Shown: piece by piece, positions 32,918-43,500 of the stretch | Position numbering within the stretch: the stretch's first letter is position 1 | How the letters are laid out: each line of letters begins with the position of its first letter | Origin: Mumia quercus | GTDB lineage: Bacteria > Actinomycetota > Actinomycetes > Propionibacteriales > Nocardioidaceae | DNA length: 64,000 nucleotides | Direction of reading: 5' to 3' | NCBI RefSeq assembly: GCF_025506335.1 | Contig: NZ_JANZYO010000001.1 | Span: forward strand, 1 to 64,000 | Notes under the pieces: generated by a model | What the model was told of the DNA's origin: nothing | Seen by the model: the letters and a program-made list of their open reading frames with translations, nothing else | The model's database searches: none | Made by a program: the position numbers and the translations under genes

Positions 32918-34123
32918 ATGGACAACGGTGTCATCTCCCCCGGAGTTGCCAGCGAGGTCGGACGGCTTCGTACGGTCATGCTCCACCGACCGGGGCCCGA
33001 GCTCAAGCGCCTCACTCCGCGCAACAACGACTCGCTCCTCTTCGACGGCCTGCCCTGGGTGGGCAAGGCGGTCGCGGAGCACGACGTCTTCGCGGCGGCA
33101 CTCGCCGACCGCGGCGTCGAGGTCCTCTACCTGCGCGACCTGCTGGTCGAGACGCTCGAGAACTCTGCGGCGCACGCGACCGCGGTGTCGGACGTGACGA
33201 GCGACCTGCGGCTCGGCGACACGGTCTCCGACTACCTCGTCGCCGCGCTCTCGACGTACGACCCCGACGCGCTGGCCGAGGTGCTGACGGCAGGGCTGCG
33301 CAACGACGAGCTCGACGGCGTACGGAGCGTGGTGACGACGCTGCTGCAGCCCGACGACTTCCTCATCGACCCGCTCCCGAACCTCCTCTTCACCCGCGAC
33401 TCGTCGGTGTGGCTGCGCGACGAGGTGGCGCTCACGAGCTTCGCGATGCCGGCGCGCGAGCGCGAGTCGCACCTGACGCAGCTCGTGTACGAGCACCACC
33501 CGCGGTTCTCGCACGTGCCGCGCGTCCACGGTCCGCACCTCGAGCACCTCGAGGGTGGTGACGTCCTGGTGCTCGGCGACGGGGTCATCGCGGTCGGTGT
33601 CGGCGAGCGTACGACGCCCGCGGGGCTCGAGCGGATCGCGCGGCAGTGCTTCGCGCACGACCTGGCGACCACGGTGCTGGCGGTCCCCATCGCGCAGGAC
33701 CGCGCGACGATGCACCTCGACACCGTCGTGACGATGGTCGACGTCGACGCCGTGGTCATGTATCCGGCGGTCGCCGACACGCTTCAGGCGTACACCGTCA
33801 CCGACGGGCACGGCTCCGACCTCGCCATCGACGGCCCGGCGCCGTTCCTCGAGGCCGCCGCGAAGGCGCTCCAGATCGATCGGATCCGCGTCATCGACAC
33901 CGGTCTCGACGCGGTCACCGCCGAGCGCGAGCAGTGGGACGACGGCAACAACACGCTCGCGATCGCGCCGCGGCTCGCCGTGGCGTACGAGCGCAACGTC
34001 GAGACGAACGCGCGTCTGGAGGCGGCCGGCATCGAGGTCATCCGGATCCCGGGCTCGGAGCTCGGCACCGGTCGTGGCGGCCCGCGCTGCATGTCCTGCC
34101 CCATCGCCCGCGACCCTGTCTAG
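32918..34123 (+). CDS. arcA: Arginine deiminase
   Basis: The 401-aa product hydrolyses arginine to citrulline and ammonia. It has the N-terminal [33 protein letters not shown] (catalytic Asp region), [15 protein letters not shown] (Glu/His region), [12 protein letters not shown] and the C-terminal [10 protein letters not shown] with nucleophile Cys391. All key residues are seen. The other pathway genes (arcB, arcC, arcD) are not in the window, so the enzyme may serve nitrogen supply or acid tolerance alone. A ribosome-binding site agggtgag precedes the ATG. Confidence 0.93.
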   Translation: MDNGVISPGVASEVGRLRTVMLHRPGPELKRLTPRNNDSLLFDGLPWVGKAVAEHDVFAAALADRGVEVLYLRDLLVETLENSAAHATAVSDVTSDLRLGDTVSDYLVAALSTYDPDALAEVLTAGLRNDELDGVRSVVTTLLQPDDFLIDPLPNLLFTRDSSVWLRDEVALTSFAMPARERESHLTQLVYEHHPRFSHVPRVHGPHLEHLEGGDVLVLGDGVIAVGVGERTTPAGLERIARQCFAHDLATTVLAVPIAQDRATMHLDTVVTMVDVDAVVMYPAVADTLQAYTVTDGHGSDLAIDGPAPFLEAAAKALQIDRIRVIDTGLDAVTAEREQWDDGNNTLAIAPRLAVAYERNVETNARLEAAGIEVIRIPGSELGTGRGGPRCMSCPIARDPV

Positions 34124-34137
34124 GCCCGGCTCCCGTC

Positions 34138-34210
34138 CCGTCCCCGATTCGGGCACTTCTCCACCGTTTCGGCGCCGCATCCGGTGGCAAACCGCCCGAA
34201 TCGCGGACGG
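34138..34210. terminator. Nested inverted repeat after arcA
   Basis: Outer arms ccgtccccgattcgggc (34138-34154) and gcccgaatcgcggacgg (34194-34210) match 16 of 17; inner arms ccaccg (34161-34166) and cggtgg (34182-34187) pair inside. It probably ends arcA transcription. No T-run follows, as is usual in high-G+C hosts. Confidence 0.5.
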
Positions 34211-34272
34211 GGCGGAATGAACGCGACACCCCGTGTGGTTAGTTGCTGTGCGGAACTACGACAGGGGGCCTG

Positions 34273-35808
34273 GTGATCAGGACAGCACGACGGACGCACT
34301 ACCGGGTCACGCTCGCCGTGCTGAGCGTCGGAGTCGCGTCGTTCGCGCTCGTCCAGTCGCTGACCATCCCGGTCCTCCCGCGCATCCAGGAAGAGCTCGG
34401 CACGACCCCGTCGACGGTGACCTGGGTCGTGACCGCGTACCTCGTCTCGGCCTCCATCTTCACGCCGCTCGCCGGCCGCCTCGGTGACGCGACCGGGAAG
34501 GAACGCGTGCTCGTGTACGCCCTCGGGCTGCTCGCCCTCGGGTCCGTCGTCGCGGCCGTCGCGCCGAACGTGGCCGTCATGATCGCCGCGCGCGTGATCC
34601 AGGGGATCGGCGGCGGCGTTCTGCCGTTGGCCTTCGGCATCATCCGCGACGAGTTCCCCGAGCCCAAGATCGCCGGCGCGATCAGCTTCGTGTCGGCGCT
34701 GATGGGCGCGGGTGGCGGGTTCGGGACGGTCGTCGCGGGACCGCTCGTCGACTCCCTCGGCTACGCGTGGCTGTTCTGGCTGCCGGCGCTGGTGACCGGT
34801 GCGGCGGCGGTCGCCGCGTGGCTGCTCGTTCCCGAGTCACCCGTACGGACGCCGGGCCGCATCCCGTTGGCGCCGACGCTTCTCTTCGCCGGCTGGCTGA
34901 CCGCTCTCCTCATCGGCATCAGCGAAGGCTCGCGGGCCGGGTGGGCCTCGCCGCTCGTGCTCGGACTCCTCGCAGCGGCGCTCGTGCTGTGCGTCGGGTG
35001 GGTGCAGGTCGAGCGTCGCGTCCGGGTCCCGTTCATCGACCTGCGGATGATGCGGCTGCCCGCCGTGTGGACCGCGAACCTCGTCGCGTTCCTCGTCGGC
35101 GTCGGCATGTATGCCTCGTTCGCGTTCACGCCACGGCTGCTGCAGACCGACCCGAGCGTCGCCGGGTACGGGTTCGGCGCGACGATCACAGAGTCCGGTC
35201 TGCTGATGCTGCCGTCGGCGCTCGGGACGTTTGTCATGGGGTTCGTGTCGGCCCCGCTCACGCGCATCCGTGGCGCCAAGCCGGTCGTGGTCGTCGGCTG
35301 CCTGATCAGCGCGGTCGGCCTCGGCTCGATGGGTCTCGTCCACCACGCCCCGTGGCAAACCGCGGTCGCGAGCGGCCTCTTCGGGATCGGGCTCGGCGCC
35401 ACCTTCGCCTGCCTCGCCAGCCTGGTCGTCGCCGCGGTGCCGCCGGAGCAGACGGGTGTCGCCACCGGGATGAACGCCAACATCCGGACGATCGGCGGCG
35501 CCGTCGGCTCCGCCGTCATGGCCACGATCGTGACCGGCCACCTCGGACGGGGCGGGGAGCCCAAGGAGTCCGCGTACGTCGGGGGGTTCCTGTTCCTCGG
35601 CGCTGCCCTGCTCGTCGCGGCTCTCGTGGCGCTCGCGATCCCGAAGGCCACGTCGCGCGCCCGCGAGGACGGCGGCGAGCGTCAGATGTTGGAGCCGTCG
35701 GGCGGCGCGACCGGCGTCGCGGGATCGGAGCCGGCGGTGCCGTCGCCGGTGGCCGGGCGGTCCAGGTCGAGCGTGAAGGCCGTCATCGACAGGGACCCGT
35801 ACGTGTAG
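34273..35808 (+). CDS. MFS drug exporter (DHA2, EmrB/QacA-like)
   Basis: The 511-aa product (GTG start after cagggggcctg) has about 14 membrane helices. Motifs include TWVVTAYLVSASIFTPLAGR, LGDATGKERVLVYALGLL and the motif-C-like AGGGFGTVVAGPLVDSLGYA. It would export drugs by proton exchange. The C-terminal ~45 residues (from about REDGGERQ) read antisense through the 3' part of the convergent dioxygenase gene, 127 bases of overlap, so this tail looks like an extension after loss of an earlier stop. An upstream TTG start (34243) is possible. Confidence 0.87.
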   Translation: MIRTARRTHYRVTLAVLSVGVASFALVQSLTIPVLPRIQEELGTTPSTVTWVVTAYLVSASIFTPLAGRLGDATGKERVLVYALGLLALGSVVAAVAPNVAVMIAARVIQGIGGGVLPLAFGIIRDEFPEPKIAGAISFVSALMGAGGGFGTVVAGPLVDSLGYAWLFWLPALVTGAAAVAAWLLVPESPVRTPGRIPLAPTLLFAGWLTALLIGISEGSRAGWASPLVLGLLAAALVLCVGWVQVERRVRVPFIDLRMMRLPAVWTANLVAFLVGVGMYASFAFTPRLLQTDPSVAGYGFGATITESGLLMLPSALGTFVMGFVSAPLTRIRGAKPVVVVGCLISAVGLGSMGLVHHAPWQTAVASGLFGIGLGATFACLASLVVAAVPPEQTGVATGMNANIRTIGGAVGSAVMATIVTGHLGRGGEPKESAYVGGFLFLGAALLVAALVALAIPKATSRAREDGGERQMLEPSGGATGVAGSEPAVPSPVAGRSRSSVKAVIDRDPYV

Positions 35809-36539
35809 CCGTCGATCAGCACGTCCGCTCCCCGGCCCGAGTCGTCCGCCATCCCTGCGAGGTAGAGCAGCGGCAGGAAGTGGTCCGGCGTCGGGACGGC
35901 GGCGCGGTAGTCCGTGTGCGCGTCGAGCGTCGGGATGTTCGTCGGCTCCGCGGCCATCAGCTCCTTGGCCGACTCGTTGAAGCGGTGCGCCCAGTCGTAC
36001 CCCTCCTCCGCGAGCCCCCAGTCCATGCCGCGGAGGTTGTGGACGACGTTGCCGCTGCCGAGGACGAGGACGCCGTCGGCGCGCAGCGCGTTGAGCTTCT
36101 TGCCGAGGTCGAGGTGGTAGTCGAGGCCCTTGTCGGCGTTGATGCTCAGCTGCACGACCGGGATGTCCGCATCGGGAAAGACGTGGGCGAGCACCGACCA
36201 GGTGCCGTGGTCGATGCCCCACGAGTCCTTGTCCTCGCCGCACCACGTCGGGTGCACGGCGTCGGCGACCTCCTCGTACAGCTCGGGCATCCCGGGCGCC
36301 GGGTACTGCACGTCGAACAGCTCTTGAGGGAACCCGTAGAAGTCGTGGATCGTCCGCGGCGTACGCATCGCGGTGACCGCGGTGGCGTTGATGTACCAGT
36401 GCGCCGACACGACGAGGATCGCGCGCGGCTTCGGCAGCGACTCACCGAGCGCCCGCCAGGCCTCGGTGTAGCGGTTGCGCTCGAGGGCGTTCATCGGGTT
36501 GCCGTGGCCGATGAACGCGGCCGGCATCAGATCGGGCAT
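35682..36539 (-). CDS. DODA-type extradiol dioxygenase (4,5-DOPA dioxygenase-like, YgiD)
   Basis: The 285-aa product has the class III extradiol metal ligands: His12 (FIGHGNPM), His47 (VVSAHWYIN), IDHGTWSVLAHV and the motif GSGNVVHNLRGMDW. PTPDHFLPLLYLAG and TYGSLSMTAFTLD also fit YgiD-like proteins, which open aromatic rings. The C-terminal ~25 residues (RPATGDGTAGSDPATPVAPP and beyond) overlap the MFS gene antisense. Substrate is unknown. Confidence 0.88.
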   Translation of the reverse strand: MPDLMPAAFIGHGNPMNALERNRYTEAWRALGESLPKPRAILVVSAHWYINATAVTAMRTPRTIHDFYGFPQELFDVQYPAPGMPELYEEVADAVHPTWCGEDKDSWGIDHGTWSVLAHVFPDADIPVVQLSINADKGLDYHLDLGKKLNALRADGVLVLGSGNVVHNLRGMDWGLAEEGYDWAHRFNESAKELMAAEPTNIPTLDAHTDYRAAVPTPDHFLPLLYLAGMADDSGRGADVLIDGYTYGSLSMTAFTLDLDRPATGDGTAGSDPATPVAPPDGSNI

Positions 36540-36596
36540 CCCTCATTGTGACCGCCCGCCGGAATACTGGCCCGCCGCGACGCGCTCCCCAGTGGT

Positions 36597-37619
36597 GTGA
36601 AGAACGTCGGCTTTCTGTCCTTCGGCCACTGGCAGGCCGTCCCCGGTTCGCAGGTCCGTACGGCGCAGGACGCGCTGCTGCAGTCCATCGAGCTCGCCGT
36701 CGAGGTGGAGAAGCTCGGGCTCGACGGAGCATACGTACGGGTGCACCACTTCGCCCGGCAGCTCGCTTCGCCGTTCCCGCTGCTGGCCGCCATCGCGGCA
36801 CGGACGTCGCGGATCGAGATCGGCACCGGCGTGATCGACATGCGGTACGAGAACCCGTTCGCGATGGCGGAGCAGGCGGCGGCCGCCGACCTGATCAGCG
36901 CCGGGCGGCTCCAGCTCGGTGTCAGCCGCGGGTCACCGGAAAACGCGCAGCGCGGCTACGAGTCGTTCGGGTTCGTCCCGCCCGAGGGCAAGACGGACGC
37001 AGACATGGCGCGGACGCACAACGAGCTGTTCCTCGCCGCGATCGAGGGCGCCGGCGTGGCGCTCTCCGACCCGAAGATGACGGGCCAGCAGGTGCCGCTC
37101 GCGATCCAGCCGCAGTCGCCCGGGCTCCGCGAGCGCATCTGGTGGGGTTCGGGCACACGCGCGACGGCGGAGTGGACCGCGAAGCAGCAGATGAACCTCA
37201 TGTCCTCCACGCTGCTGACCGAGGACACCGGCGTGGCGTTCGACCAGCTGCAGGCCGAACAGATCGCGCGCTTCCGCGAGGCGTGGGCCGAGGAGGGCTG
37301 GGAGCGCGAACCGCGCGTCTCGGTGAGTCGCAGCATCGTCCCGCTGCTCGACGACACCGACCGCGCGTACTTCGGCGAGCGCTCCGACGCCGACCAGGTC
37401 GGCATGATCGACGGCCTCGTCGCGCGGTTCGGGAAGTCGTACGTCGGTGAGCCGGCCGCGCTCGCCGAGGAGCTCGCCGCCGACGCCGCCGTACGGGCCG
37501 CCGACACGCTGCTGATCACGGTGCCGAACATGCTCGGCGTCGCGTACAACGTCGAGCACCTCGCCGCGCTGACCGAGGAGGTCCTGCCCGCCATCGGCTG
37601 GGCGCCGCGCACGGACTGA
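36597..37619 (+). CDS. LLM-class flavin-dependent oxidoreductase
   Basis: The 340-aa product (GTG start) has the bacterial luciferase-like barrel: NVGFLSFGHW, VRVHHFARQLASPFPLLAAI, RIEIGTGVIDMRYENPFAMA and GVSRGSPENA. These enzymes use FMN or F420; which one cannot be told from motifs here. The gene stands alone, divergent from the dioxygenase gene. It is followed by a long inverted repeat. Confidence 0.85.
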   Translation: MKNVGFLSFGHWQAVPGSQVRTAQDALLQSIELAVEVEKLGLDGAYVRVHHFARQLASPFPLLAAIAARTSRIEIGTGVIDMRYENPFAMAEQAAAADLISAGRLQLGVSRGSPENAQRGYESFGFVPPEGKTDADMARTHNELFLAAIEGAGVALSDPKMTGQQVPLAIQPQSPGLRERIWWGSGTRATAEWTAKQQMNLMSSTLLTEDTGVAFDQLQAEQIARFREAWAEEGWEREPRVSVSRSIVPLLDDTDRAYFGERSDADQVGMIDGLVARFGKSYVGEPAALAEELAADAAVRAADTLLITVPNMLGVAYNVEHLAALTEEVLPAIGWAPRTD

Positions 37620-37622
37620 GCG

Positions 37623-37692
37623 ACGAAGCCACGGTTTCTGGGTCGAAGCCACGCGTACAAGGCGCGCTTGGTCCCAGAAACCGTGGCTTCGT
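37623..37692. terminator. Perfect 20-bp inverted repeat between convergent genes
   Basis: Arms acgaagccacggtttctggg (37623-37642) and cccagaaaccgtggcttcgt (37673-37692) are exact complements with a 30-base loop, and the word cgaagccac recurs inside the loop. It lies between the stops of the LLM and PAP2 genes, so it may terminate both transcripts. Confidence 0.6.
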
Positions 37693-37697
37693 GGGGC

Positions 37698-38228
37698 CTA
37701 CGGCACGCGGCGGCGTACGAGGAGGGCCGCGGTCGCGGGAGCGAGCAGCCGCGCGATCGCGACGGTGACGACGACCCCGAGCGCGGTCCCCGCCGCGACG
37801 TCCGCGAGATCGTGCACGCCGATCACGACGCGCCCGAGCGCGACCACGGCGGCGACCGGCACCGCGTACCGCCACCAACGCGGCAGCACCAGCGCCACCG
37901 CCGTCGCGAGCGCGGCGGCGATCGTCGCGTGGTTGCTCGGCCACGCCCAGTCACCCGGCGCCGGGCAGGCGGCGAGCGCCTCGACGGTGCGGCACGGGCG
38001 CTCGTCGCGGACGACCAGCTTGAGCAGCTCGCTCGCGCCGTACGAGAGGACGACGCCGACACCTGCGGCGATCCCGACGGCGAGCGGCCGCGGGCCACGC
38101 CCGTACGAGGCGGCCGCGAGGAGCAGCGCGAGAACGACGAGACCGGCGTCGGGCAGGAGCGCGACCGCGGGCGGGAGAGCGGTGCCGGCTTCGGCGATCA
38201 ACCGTGACAGAGGGTCGGAGATGAGCAC
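37698..38228 (-). CDS. PAP2-family phosphatase
   Basis: The 176-aa product has the full PAP2 signature: KLVVRDERP, WPSNHATIAA and GRVVIGVHDLADVAAG, with four to five membrane helices. It likely dephosphorylates undecaprenyl diphosphate or another lipid phosphate at the membrane. The stop lies close to the inverted repeat at 37623-37692. Confidence 0.88.
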   Translation of the reverse strand: MLISDPLSRLIAEAGTALPPAVALLPDAGLVVLALLLAAASYGRGPRPLAVGIAAGVGVVLSYGASELLKLVVRDERPCRTVEALAACPAPGDWAWPSNHATIAAALATAVALVLPRWWRYAVPVAAVVALGRVVIGVHDLADVAAGTALGVVVTVAIARLLAPATAALLVRRRVP

Positions 38229-38321
38229 TCCGCGACCGTACGACGGTGGGCGCCGTCAACCGTCAGCCTCGAGTCGGGACCTGGCGAGGGCGCGTCCGAC
38301 CACGGTCGTACGCAGACAGCA

Positions 38322-38357
38322 CGACGCCCCGCCGGCTGCGTGAGCGGCGGGGCGTCG
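38322..38357 (-). terminator. Terminator hairpin after pckG
   Basis: Arms cgacgccccgccg (38322-38334) and cggcggggcgtcg (38345-38357) are perfect, 13 bp, with a 10-base loop. It lies 11 bases past the pckG stop codon. Confidence 0.7.
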
Positions 38358-38368
38358 GTGCGGGGGTC

Positions 38369-40204
38369 TCAGGCCTCCAGGCGAGCCTTCAGGCCGTCGA
38401 GCTCGGTCCAGAGAACGGCCGGCAGCTTGTCGCCGAACTTCTCGAACCACTCGTTGATCTGCGGGATCTCGGCCTTCCACTCGTCGACGTCGACGGCGAG
38501 CGCCTTGGCCATCTGCTCGTCGCTGACGTCCAGGCCGTCGGTGTCGAGGGCACCCGGCGCGGGCACGAGGCCGATCGGCGTCTCGACGGCGTCGACCTTG
38601 CCCTCGATGCGCTCGACGACGTACTTGAGCACGCGGCTGTTCTCACCGAAGCCCGGCCACAGGAACGAGCCGTCCTCGTCGCGGCGGAACCAGTTGACGT
38701 AGAAGATCTTCGGGAACTTCGACTCGTCGTTGTTCTTCGCCATCGAGATCCAGTGGCTGAAGTAGTCACCGGCGTCGTAGCCGATGAACGGCAGCATCGC
38801 CATCGGGTCACGACGGACGACACCGACCGCACCGGTCGCCGCGGCCGTGGTCTCCGACGAGAGCGTGGCGCCCATGAAGGTGCCATGCGTCCAGTCGCGG
38901 GCCTCGGTGACAAGCGGGATCGTCGTCTTGCGACGGCCGCCGAAGAGGATCGCGTCGATCGGGACACCGTTGGGGTCGTCGTACTCCGGCGCGAGGATCG
39001 GGCACTGACGGATCGGGGTGCAGAAGCGGCTGTTGGGGTGCGAGGAGAGCTCCCCGGACTCCGGCGTCCAGTCGCGGCCCTTCCAGTCGGTGAGGTGCGC
39101 GGGCGTCTCGTCGGTCATGCCCTCCCACCACACGTCACCGTCGTCGGTGAGCGCGACGTTGGTGAACACCGAGTTGCCCTTGGCGATGGTGCGCATCGCA
39201 TTGGCGTTGGTGTCCCAGCCGGTGCCCGGCGCGACGCCGAACAGGCCGAACTCCGGGTTGACCGCGTACAGACGGCCGTCGGCGCCGACGCGCATCCACG
39301 CGATGTCGTCGCCGAGGGTCTCGACCTTCCAGCCCTCGATCGTGGGCTCGACCATCGCGAGGTTGGTCTTGCCGCACGCGCTCGGGAAGGCGGCCGCGAT
39401 GTACTTGACCTCGTTCTCGGGCGAGGTCAGCTTGAGGATCAGCATGTGCTCGGCGAGCCAGCCCTCGTCGCGGCCCATCACCGAGGCGATGCGGAGCGAG
39501 TAGCACTTCTTGCCGAGCAGCGCGTTGCCGCCGTAGCCGGACCCGTACGACCAGATCATGCGCTCCTCGGGGAACTGCACGATGTACTTGGTGTCGTTGC
39601 ACGGCCACGGCACGTCCGCCTGGCCGGGCTCGAGCGGGGCGCCGACGGAGTGCAGCGCGGGCACGTACGAGGCGTTGGTGGCCTCGATCTTGTCGAGGAC
39701 CTCGCGGCCGACGCGCGCCATCACGGTCATCGACGCCACGACGTACGCGGAGTCGGTGATCTCGACGCCGAACATCGGGTGCGCCGAGTCGAGGTGCCCC
39801 ATGACGAACGGGATGACGTACATGGTGCGGCCGCGCATCGACCCGTCGTACAGCTCGGTCATGAGGGCCTTCATGTCCGCGGGCGCCATCCAGTTGTTGG
39901 TGGGGCCTGCGTCCGCCTCGTCGACGCTGCAGATGAAGGTGCGGTCCTCGACGCGGGCGACGTCGGTGGGATCGGAGGCGCACCAGAAGGAGTTGGGCTT
40001 CTTGGTCTCGTCGAGGCGCACGAAGGTGCCGGCTTCGACGAGCTCGTCGGTGAGGCGGGTCCACTCGTCGGCGGTCCCCTCGATCCAGGTGATCGAGTCG
40101 GGCTTGGTCAGCGCGGCAACCTCATCGACCCACGCCTGGAGCTCGGCATGCGTCGAGCGGTACGTGGTCGTGAGGGGGTCGCCGGTGGTGATGTCTGCGG
40201 CCAT
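38369..40204 (-). CDS. pckG: Phosphoenolpyruvate carboxykinase (GTP)
   Basis: The 611-aa product converts oxaloacetate and GTP to PEP, the first step of gluconeogenesis. All key motifs are present: [20 protein letters not shown] (both lysines), [10 protein letters not shown] (metal His), [13 protein letters not shown] (P-loop with reactive Cys), GDDIAWMRV (metal Asp) and [20 protein letters not shown] (guanine site). The frame continues upstream to an ATG at 40264, but the ATG at 40204 follows gagaaggac and gives the family length. A CRP/GlxR-like site lies upstream. A second, divergent paralogue is at 58350. Confidence 0.96.
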   Translation of the reverse strand: MAADITTGDPLTTTYRSTHAELQAWVDEVAALTKPDSITWIEGTADEWTRLTDELVEAGTFVRLDETKKPNSFWCASDPTDVARVEDRTFICSVDEADAGPTNNWMAPADMKALMTELYDGSMRGRTMYVIPFVMGHLDSAHPMFGVEITDSAYVVASMTVMARVGREVLDKIEATNASYVPALHSVGAPLEPGQADVPWPCNDTKYIVQFPEERMIWSYGSGYGGNALLGKKCYSLRIASVMGRDEGWLAEHMLILKLTSPENEVKYIAAAFPSACGKTNLAMVEPTIEGWKVETLGDDIAWMRVGADGRLYAVNPEFGLFGVAPGTGWDTNANAMRTIAKGNSVFTNVALTDDGDVWWEGMTDETPAHLTDWKGRDWTPESGELSSHPNSRFCTPIRQCPILAPEYDDPNGVPIDAILFGGRRKTTIPLVTEARDWTHGTFMGATLSSETTAAATGAVGVVRRDPMAMLPFIGYDAGDYFSHWISMAKNNDESKFPKIFYVNWFRRDEDGSFLWPGFGENSRVLKYVVERIEGKVDAVETPIGLVPAPGALDTDGLDVSDEQMAKALAVDVDEWKAEIPQINEWFEKFGDKLPAVLWTELDGLKARLEA

Positions 40205-40577
40205 GGTGTGTGTTGTCCTTCTCGCATCGCGATTCAAGCGTGTTGATCGCACTGTCCGCGTCATCCTGTGACCGGCCAGCTGATGTGGATAGGTGGTCTC
40301 GGCGCACGTGGTCTCAGCCGTTCGACCGGTCCGAATCGCGTGCGCCGTGCTGTCAATGTATGCCCCGTCGAGAGGTTTGTTACTCGGGGGTCGCGTTAGT
40401 GAACTACATCACATACCCGCTCTGACCTGCGCTTTTAAGTTGATCGGCCCGACAAAACTCCCGACGACCGGCCGAATTGGGGCAGTAGCCCAAATGTAAG
40501 GTTTCTAGATTTTCCGGACACCGCCCGGAAGGCGTTTCTAGGGTTTCTTCATTTCCTCGGCCCTCCCGGAGCAGCCC
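40205..40577. other. Divergent intergenic region between pckG and the giant secreted gene
   Basis: This 373-base region contains a CRP-like dyad (40398-40413), a minus-strand TTGACA (40351-40356) suitable as pckG -35 though no good -10 follows, a direct repeat gtttctag (40501-40508 and 40534-40541), and the dyad ttccgg/ccggaa (40512-40530) between those repeats. No additional gene was recognised. Confidence 0.5.
40398..40413. promoter_or_regulatory. CRP/GlxR-like binding site
   Basis: agtgaactacatcaca matches TGTGA-N6-TCACA at all but the first base. It is about 42 bases beyond a minus-strand TTGACA, a position suited to activation of pckG, and about 165 bases before the giant gene. Confidence 0.6.
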
Positions 40578-43500
40578 ATGAACACGGTCGTTCAGCCCCG
40601 CCGTCCCCTCGCCGCCGTCCTCGCTCTCGCTCTCGTCGCCGCGCTGCTCGCTCTCGCACCGGGCCTCAGTGATCCCGCCTCCGCCGCTCCGAGCGCGAGC
40701 AAGTGCGCCAAGTCCGGCCGCTGGCTCGCGCAGTACTACAAGGGCACCTCCTTCAAGGGCAAGCCGGTCGTCACGCGCTGCGAGAAGCGCGTCGCCGCCA
40801 CGTACCCGGCCAAGCGCAAGCCGTTCTCCGTGCGCTGGACGACGACCCGCAAGGTGAAGGGCTCGTACGAGCTACGGGCGCGCGCCACCGCCAAGGCGGT
40901 GCTGCGCATCGACGGGCGTACGGTCGCCACCTCGACCAAGGGCCGGTACGCCGCGGGTGTGCGCAAGCTGCGCAAGGGCATGCACACCTTCGAGGTCCGG
41001 TACGTGAAGAAGTCCGGCGCCGGCGCCGTCCGCGCCGAGTACGTCAAGGCCCCCGACCGGACGGCACCGCCCAAGCCGACCGGCTTACGCGCGGTCGCCG
41101 GTGACCGTGCCGTCGCGCTCAGCTGGAAGGCGTCCTACGCGCTCGACCTGCGTGGCTACCGGATCTACCGGGACGGTCGCCTCGTCCGCGAGGTCACGAC
41201 CCCGCGCTACACCGTCACCGGGCTGACCAACGGGACCACCTCCTCGTACGCGGTCGTGGCGGTCGACCACCGCCGCAACGCCTCGCGCCCGAGCGCGGCC
41301 GTCCGTGCGACGCCGCGCGACAAGGTCGCTCCCAAGACCCCGAGCGGGCTCGTCGCCGACGCCGGTGACGGCAAGGTCACGCTGACCTGGAAGAAGAACA
41401 CCGAGGCCGACCTCGCCGGTTACGTCCTTCGCCGCACCGGCGGCGGCGACGGCCCGAAGACCTGGAACCTCGCCAAGACCGCGACCACGGCCACCGACGG
41501 CACCGCCGTCAACGGGACCGCGTACGTCTACTCCCTCGTCGCCCGCGACACCTCGGGCAACTCCTCCTCGCCGGCCCTGGTCGCGGCCACCCCGCTGGAC
41601 AAGAGCGCACCCGCGACGCCGAAGGGGCTGGAGGCGGCCCCCGGTGACGGCGAGGTGACGCTGACCTGGACCGCGAACACCGAGCCCGACCTCGACGGGT
41701 ACGTGATCACGCGGACCCGCGCCGACGGCACCGGGATCGCGATCGAGATCACCGCAGGTGCAGGCGTCACCACCGTGACCGACACCAGCGCCGAGAACGG
41801 CATCGACTACCTGTACGTGATCCGCGCCCGCGACAAGGCCGGGAACGAGTCGGCCCCGTCGAACGCGGTGCCGGCCACCCCCGTCTCCGACCCGCCGGAC
41901 GACACGACGCCGCCGGCCGTGCCGACCGGCCTCGCGGCCACCGCGGGAGACGGTGAGGTCGCCTTGACCTGGACCGCCAACGGCGAGGACGACCTCGACG
42001 GCTACACCGTGTTCCGCAAGACCGGCGCCGGCACGTACGTCGCGATCGCCACGCTCGGCGCGGGTGCGACCGGCTACACCGACGACGACGTCGAGAACGA
42101 CACGCTCTACACGTACGCGCTGTCGGCCTTCGACGAGAGCGGCAACGACTCGCCGCTGTCGGCAGGCGTCGACGCGGCCCCGACGGACATGACGGCTCCG
42201 GCCGCGCCGACGGGCCTCGCCGCGACCGCTGCCGACGGCCAGGTCGCGCTGACCTGGACGGCGGGCCCCGAGGTCGACCTCGCGGGCTACCGCGTGTACC
42301 GGGCGACGACCGCTGACGTCCCGACCACCGGCGACGGCATCGGCGGCCCGGGCCTCCTGCCGACGGCGAGCTTCACCGACGAGGACGTCACCAACGGCAC
42401 GACCTACTTCTACGTCGTGGTCGCCGTGGACGGCCACGGCAACCGGTCTCCTGCCTCGGCCAGCGCGTCGGCGACGCCGCTCGACGCGACGCCTCCCGCT
42501 GCGCCGACCGGGCTGAAGGCCACCGCGAGCGAAGGCCAGGTCGCGCTCGACTGGGCGGACAACGCGGAGGCCGACCTCGACCACTACGCGGTCTACCGGA
42601 CCGTGGTCGGAGCGGCCGCACCGCTCGCCGACGACCCGCCGATCGCCGCGGTCGAGGCCTCGGAGTACGTCGACACGACCGTCGCGCCCGGCACCGCGTA
42701 CGCGTACTGGGTGGTCGCCGTCGACAAGACGGGCAACGCCTCGGCCGCGTCGGAGACCGTCGAGGTCACCACACCCGAGCCCGAGCCGGAGCCGGTCCAC
42801 GAGAAGTTCGTGTTCCAGCCCGCGTCCGGGCCCGGCGTCGCCGGCTACACCAAGCACACCGGCACCCCGTGGACCGACGCCGCGGGCAACGGCTTCGTCC
42901 GCGAGGACAGCCTGAGCGTCGCCACGCACGTGCCGCTGGACATGACGACCAACACGCGGTTCCGTACGCGGACCGCGCCGGTGACCGCGCTGCAGAACAG
43001 CCTCATCCACCTCCAGTACGGCACGTCGACCCCGCCGCTGCAGGGCGGGCAGAACACGGTCTCGGGCGCGTTCGAGCTCGCGGTGCCCGACGGCTGGTAC
43101 GCCGTGAAGGTCTCCGTCGGCGACCAGAGCGGTGGCGCGAACGGCTACGACAGCACGCACACCGTCAACGTCGAGGGCGTCAAGGCGATCGACGCGTTCA
43201 AGGGCACCACCGCCAAGGAGTACGAGACGGCGACGAAGACGGTCGAGGTCACCGACGGCCGGCTCACGATCGACGCCGTCGGCGGCACGAACACCAAGCT
43301 CAACTACGTCGAGGTCGACAGCACCGACGAGCCGGAGCCGCCGGGCGACGTCGACGAGAAGTACGTCTTCACCACGACCGCCGACAACGCCGTCCCCGCC
43401 GGCTGGACCAAGAACGACGGCTCGGCCTGGACCGACGCGGCGGGCATCGGCTGGGTCACGCAGGCGAGCCTCGCGACCGCCACGCACGTTCCGCTCGACC

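Noticed and set aside
31400-34180. 926-codon minus-strand frame across PAP2 and arcA
   Set aside because: Composition artefact; both sense genes and the DUF4446 gene between them are well supported.
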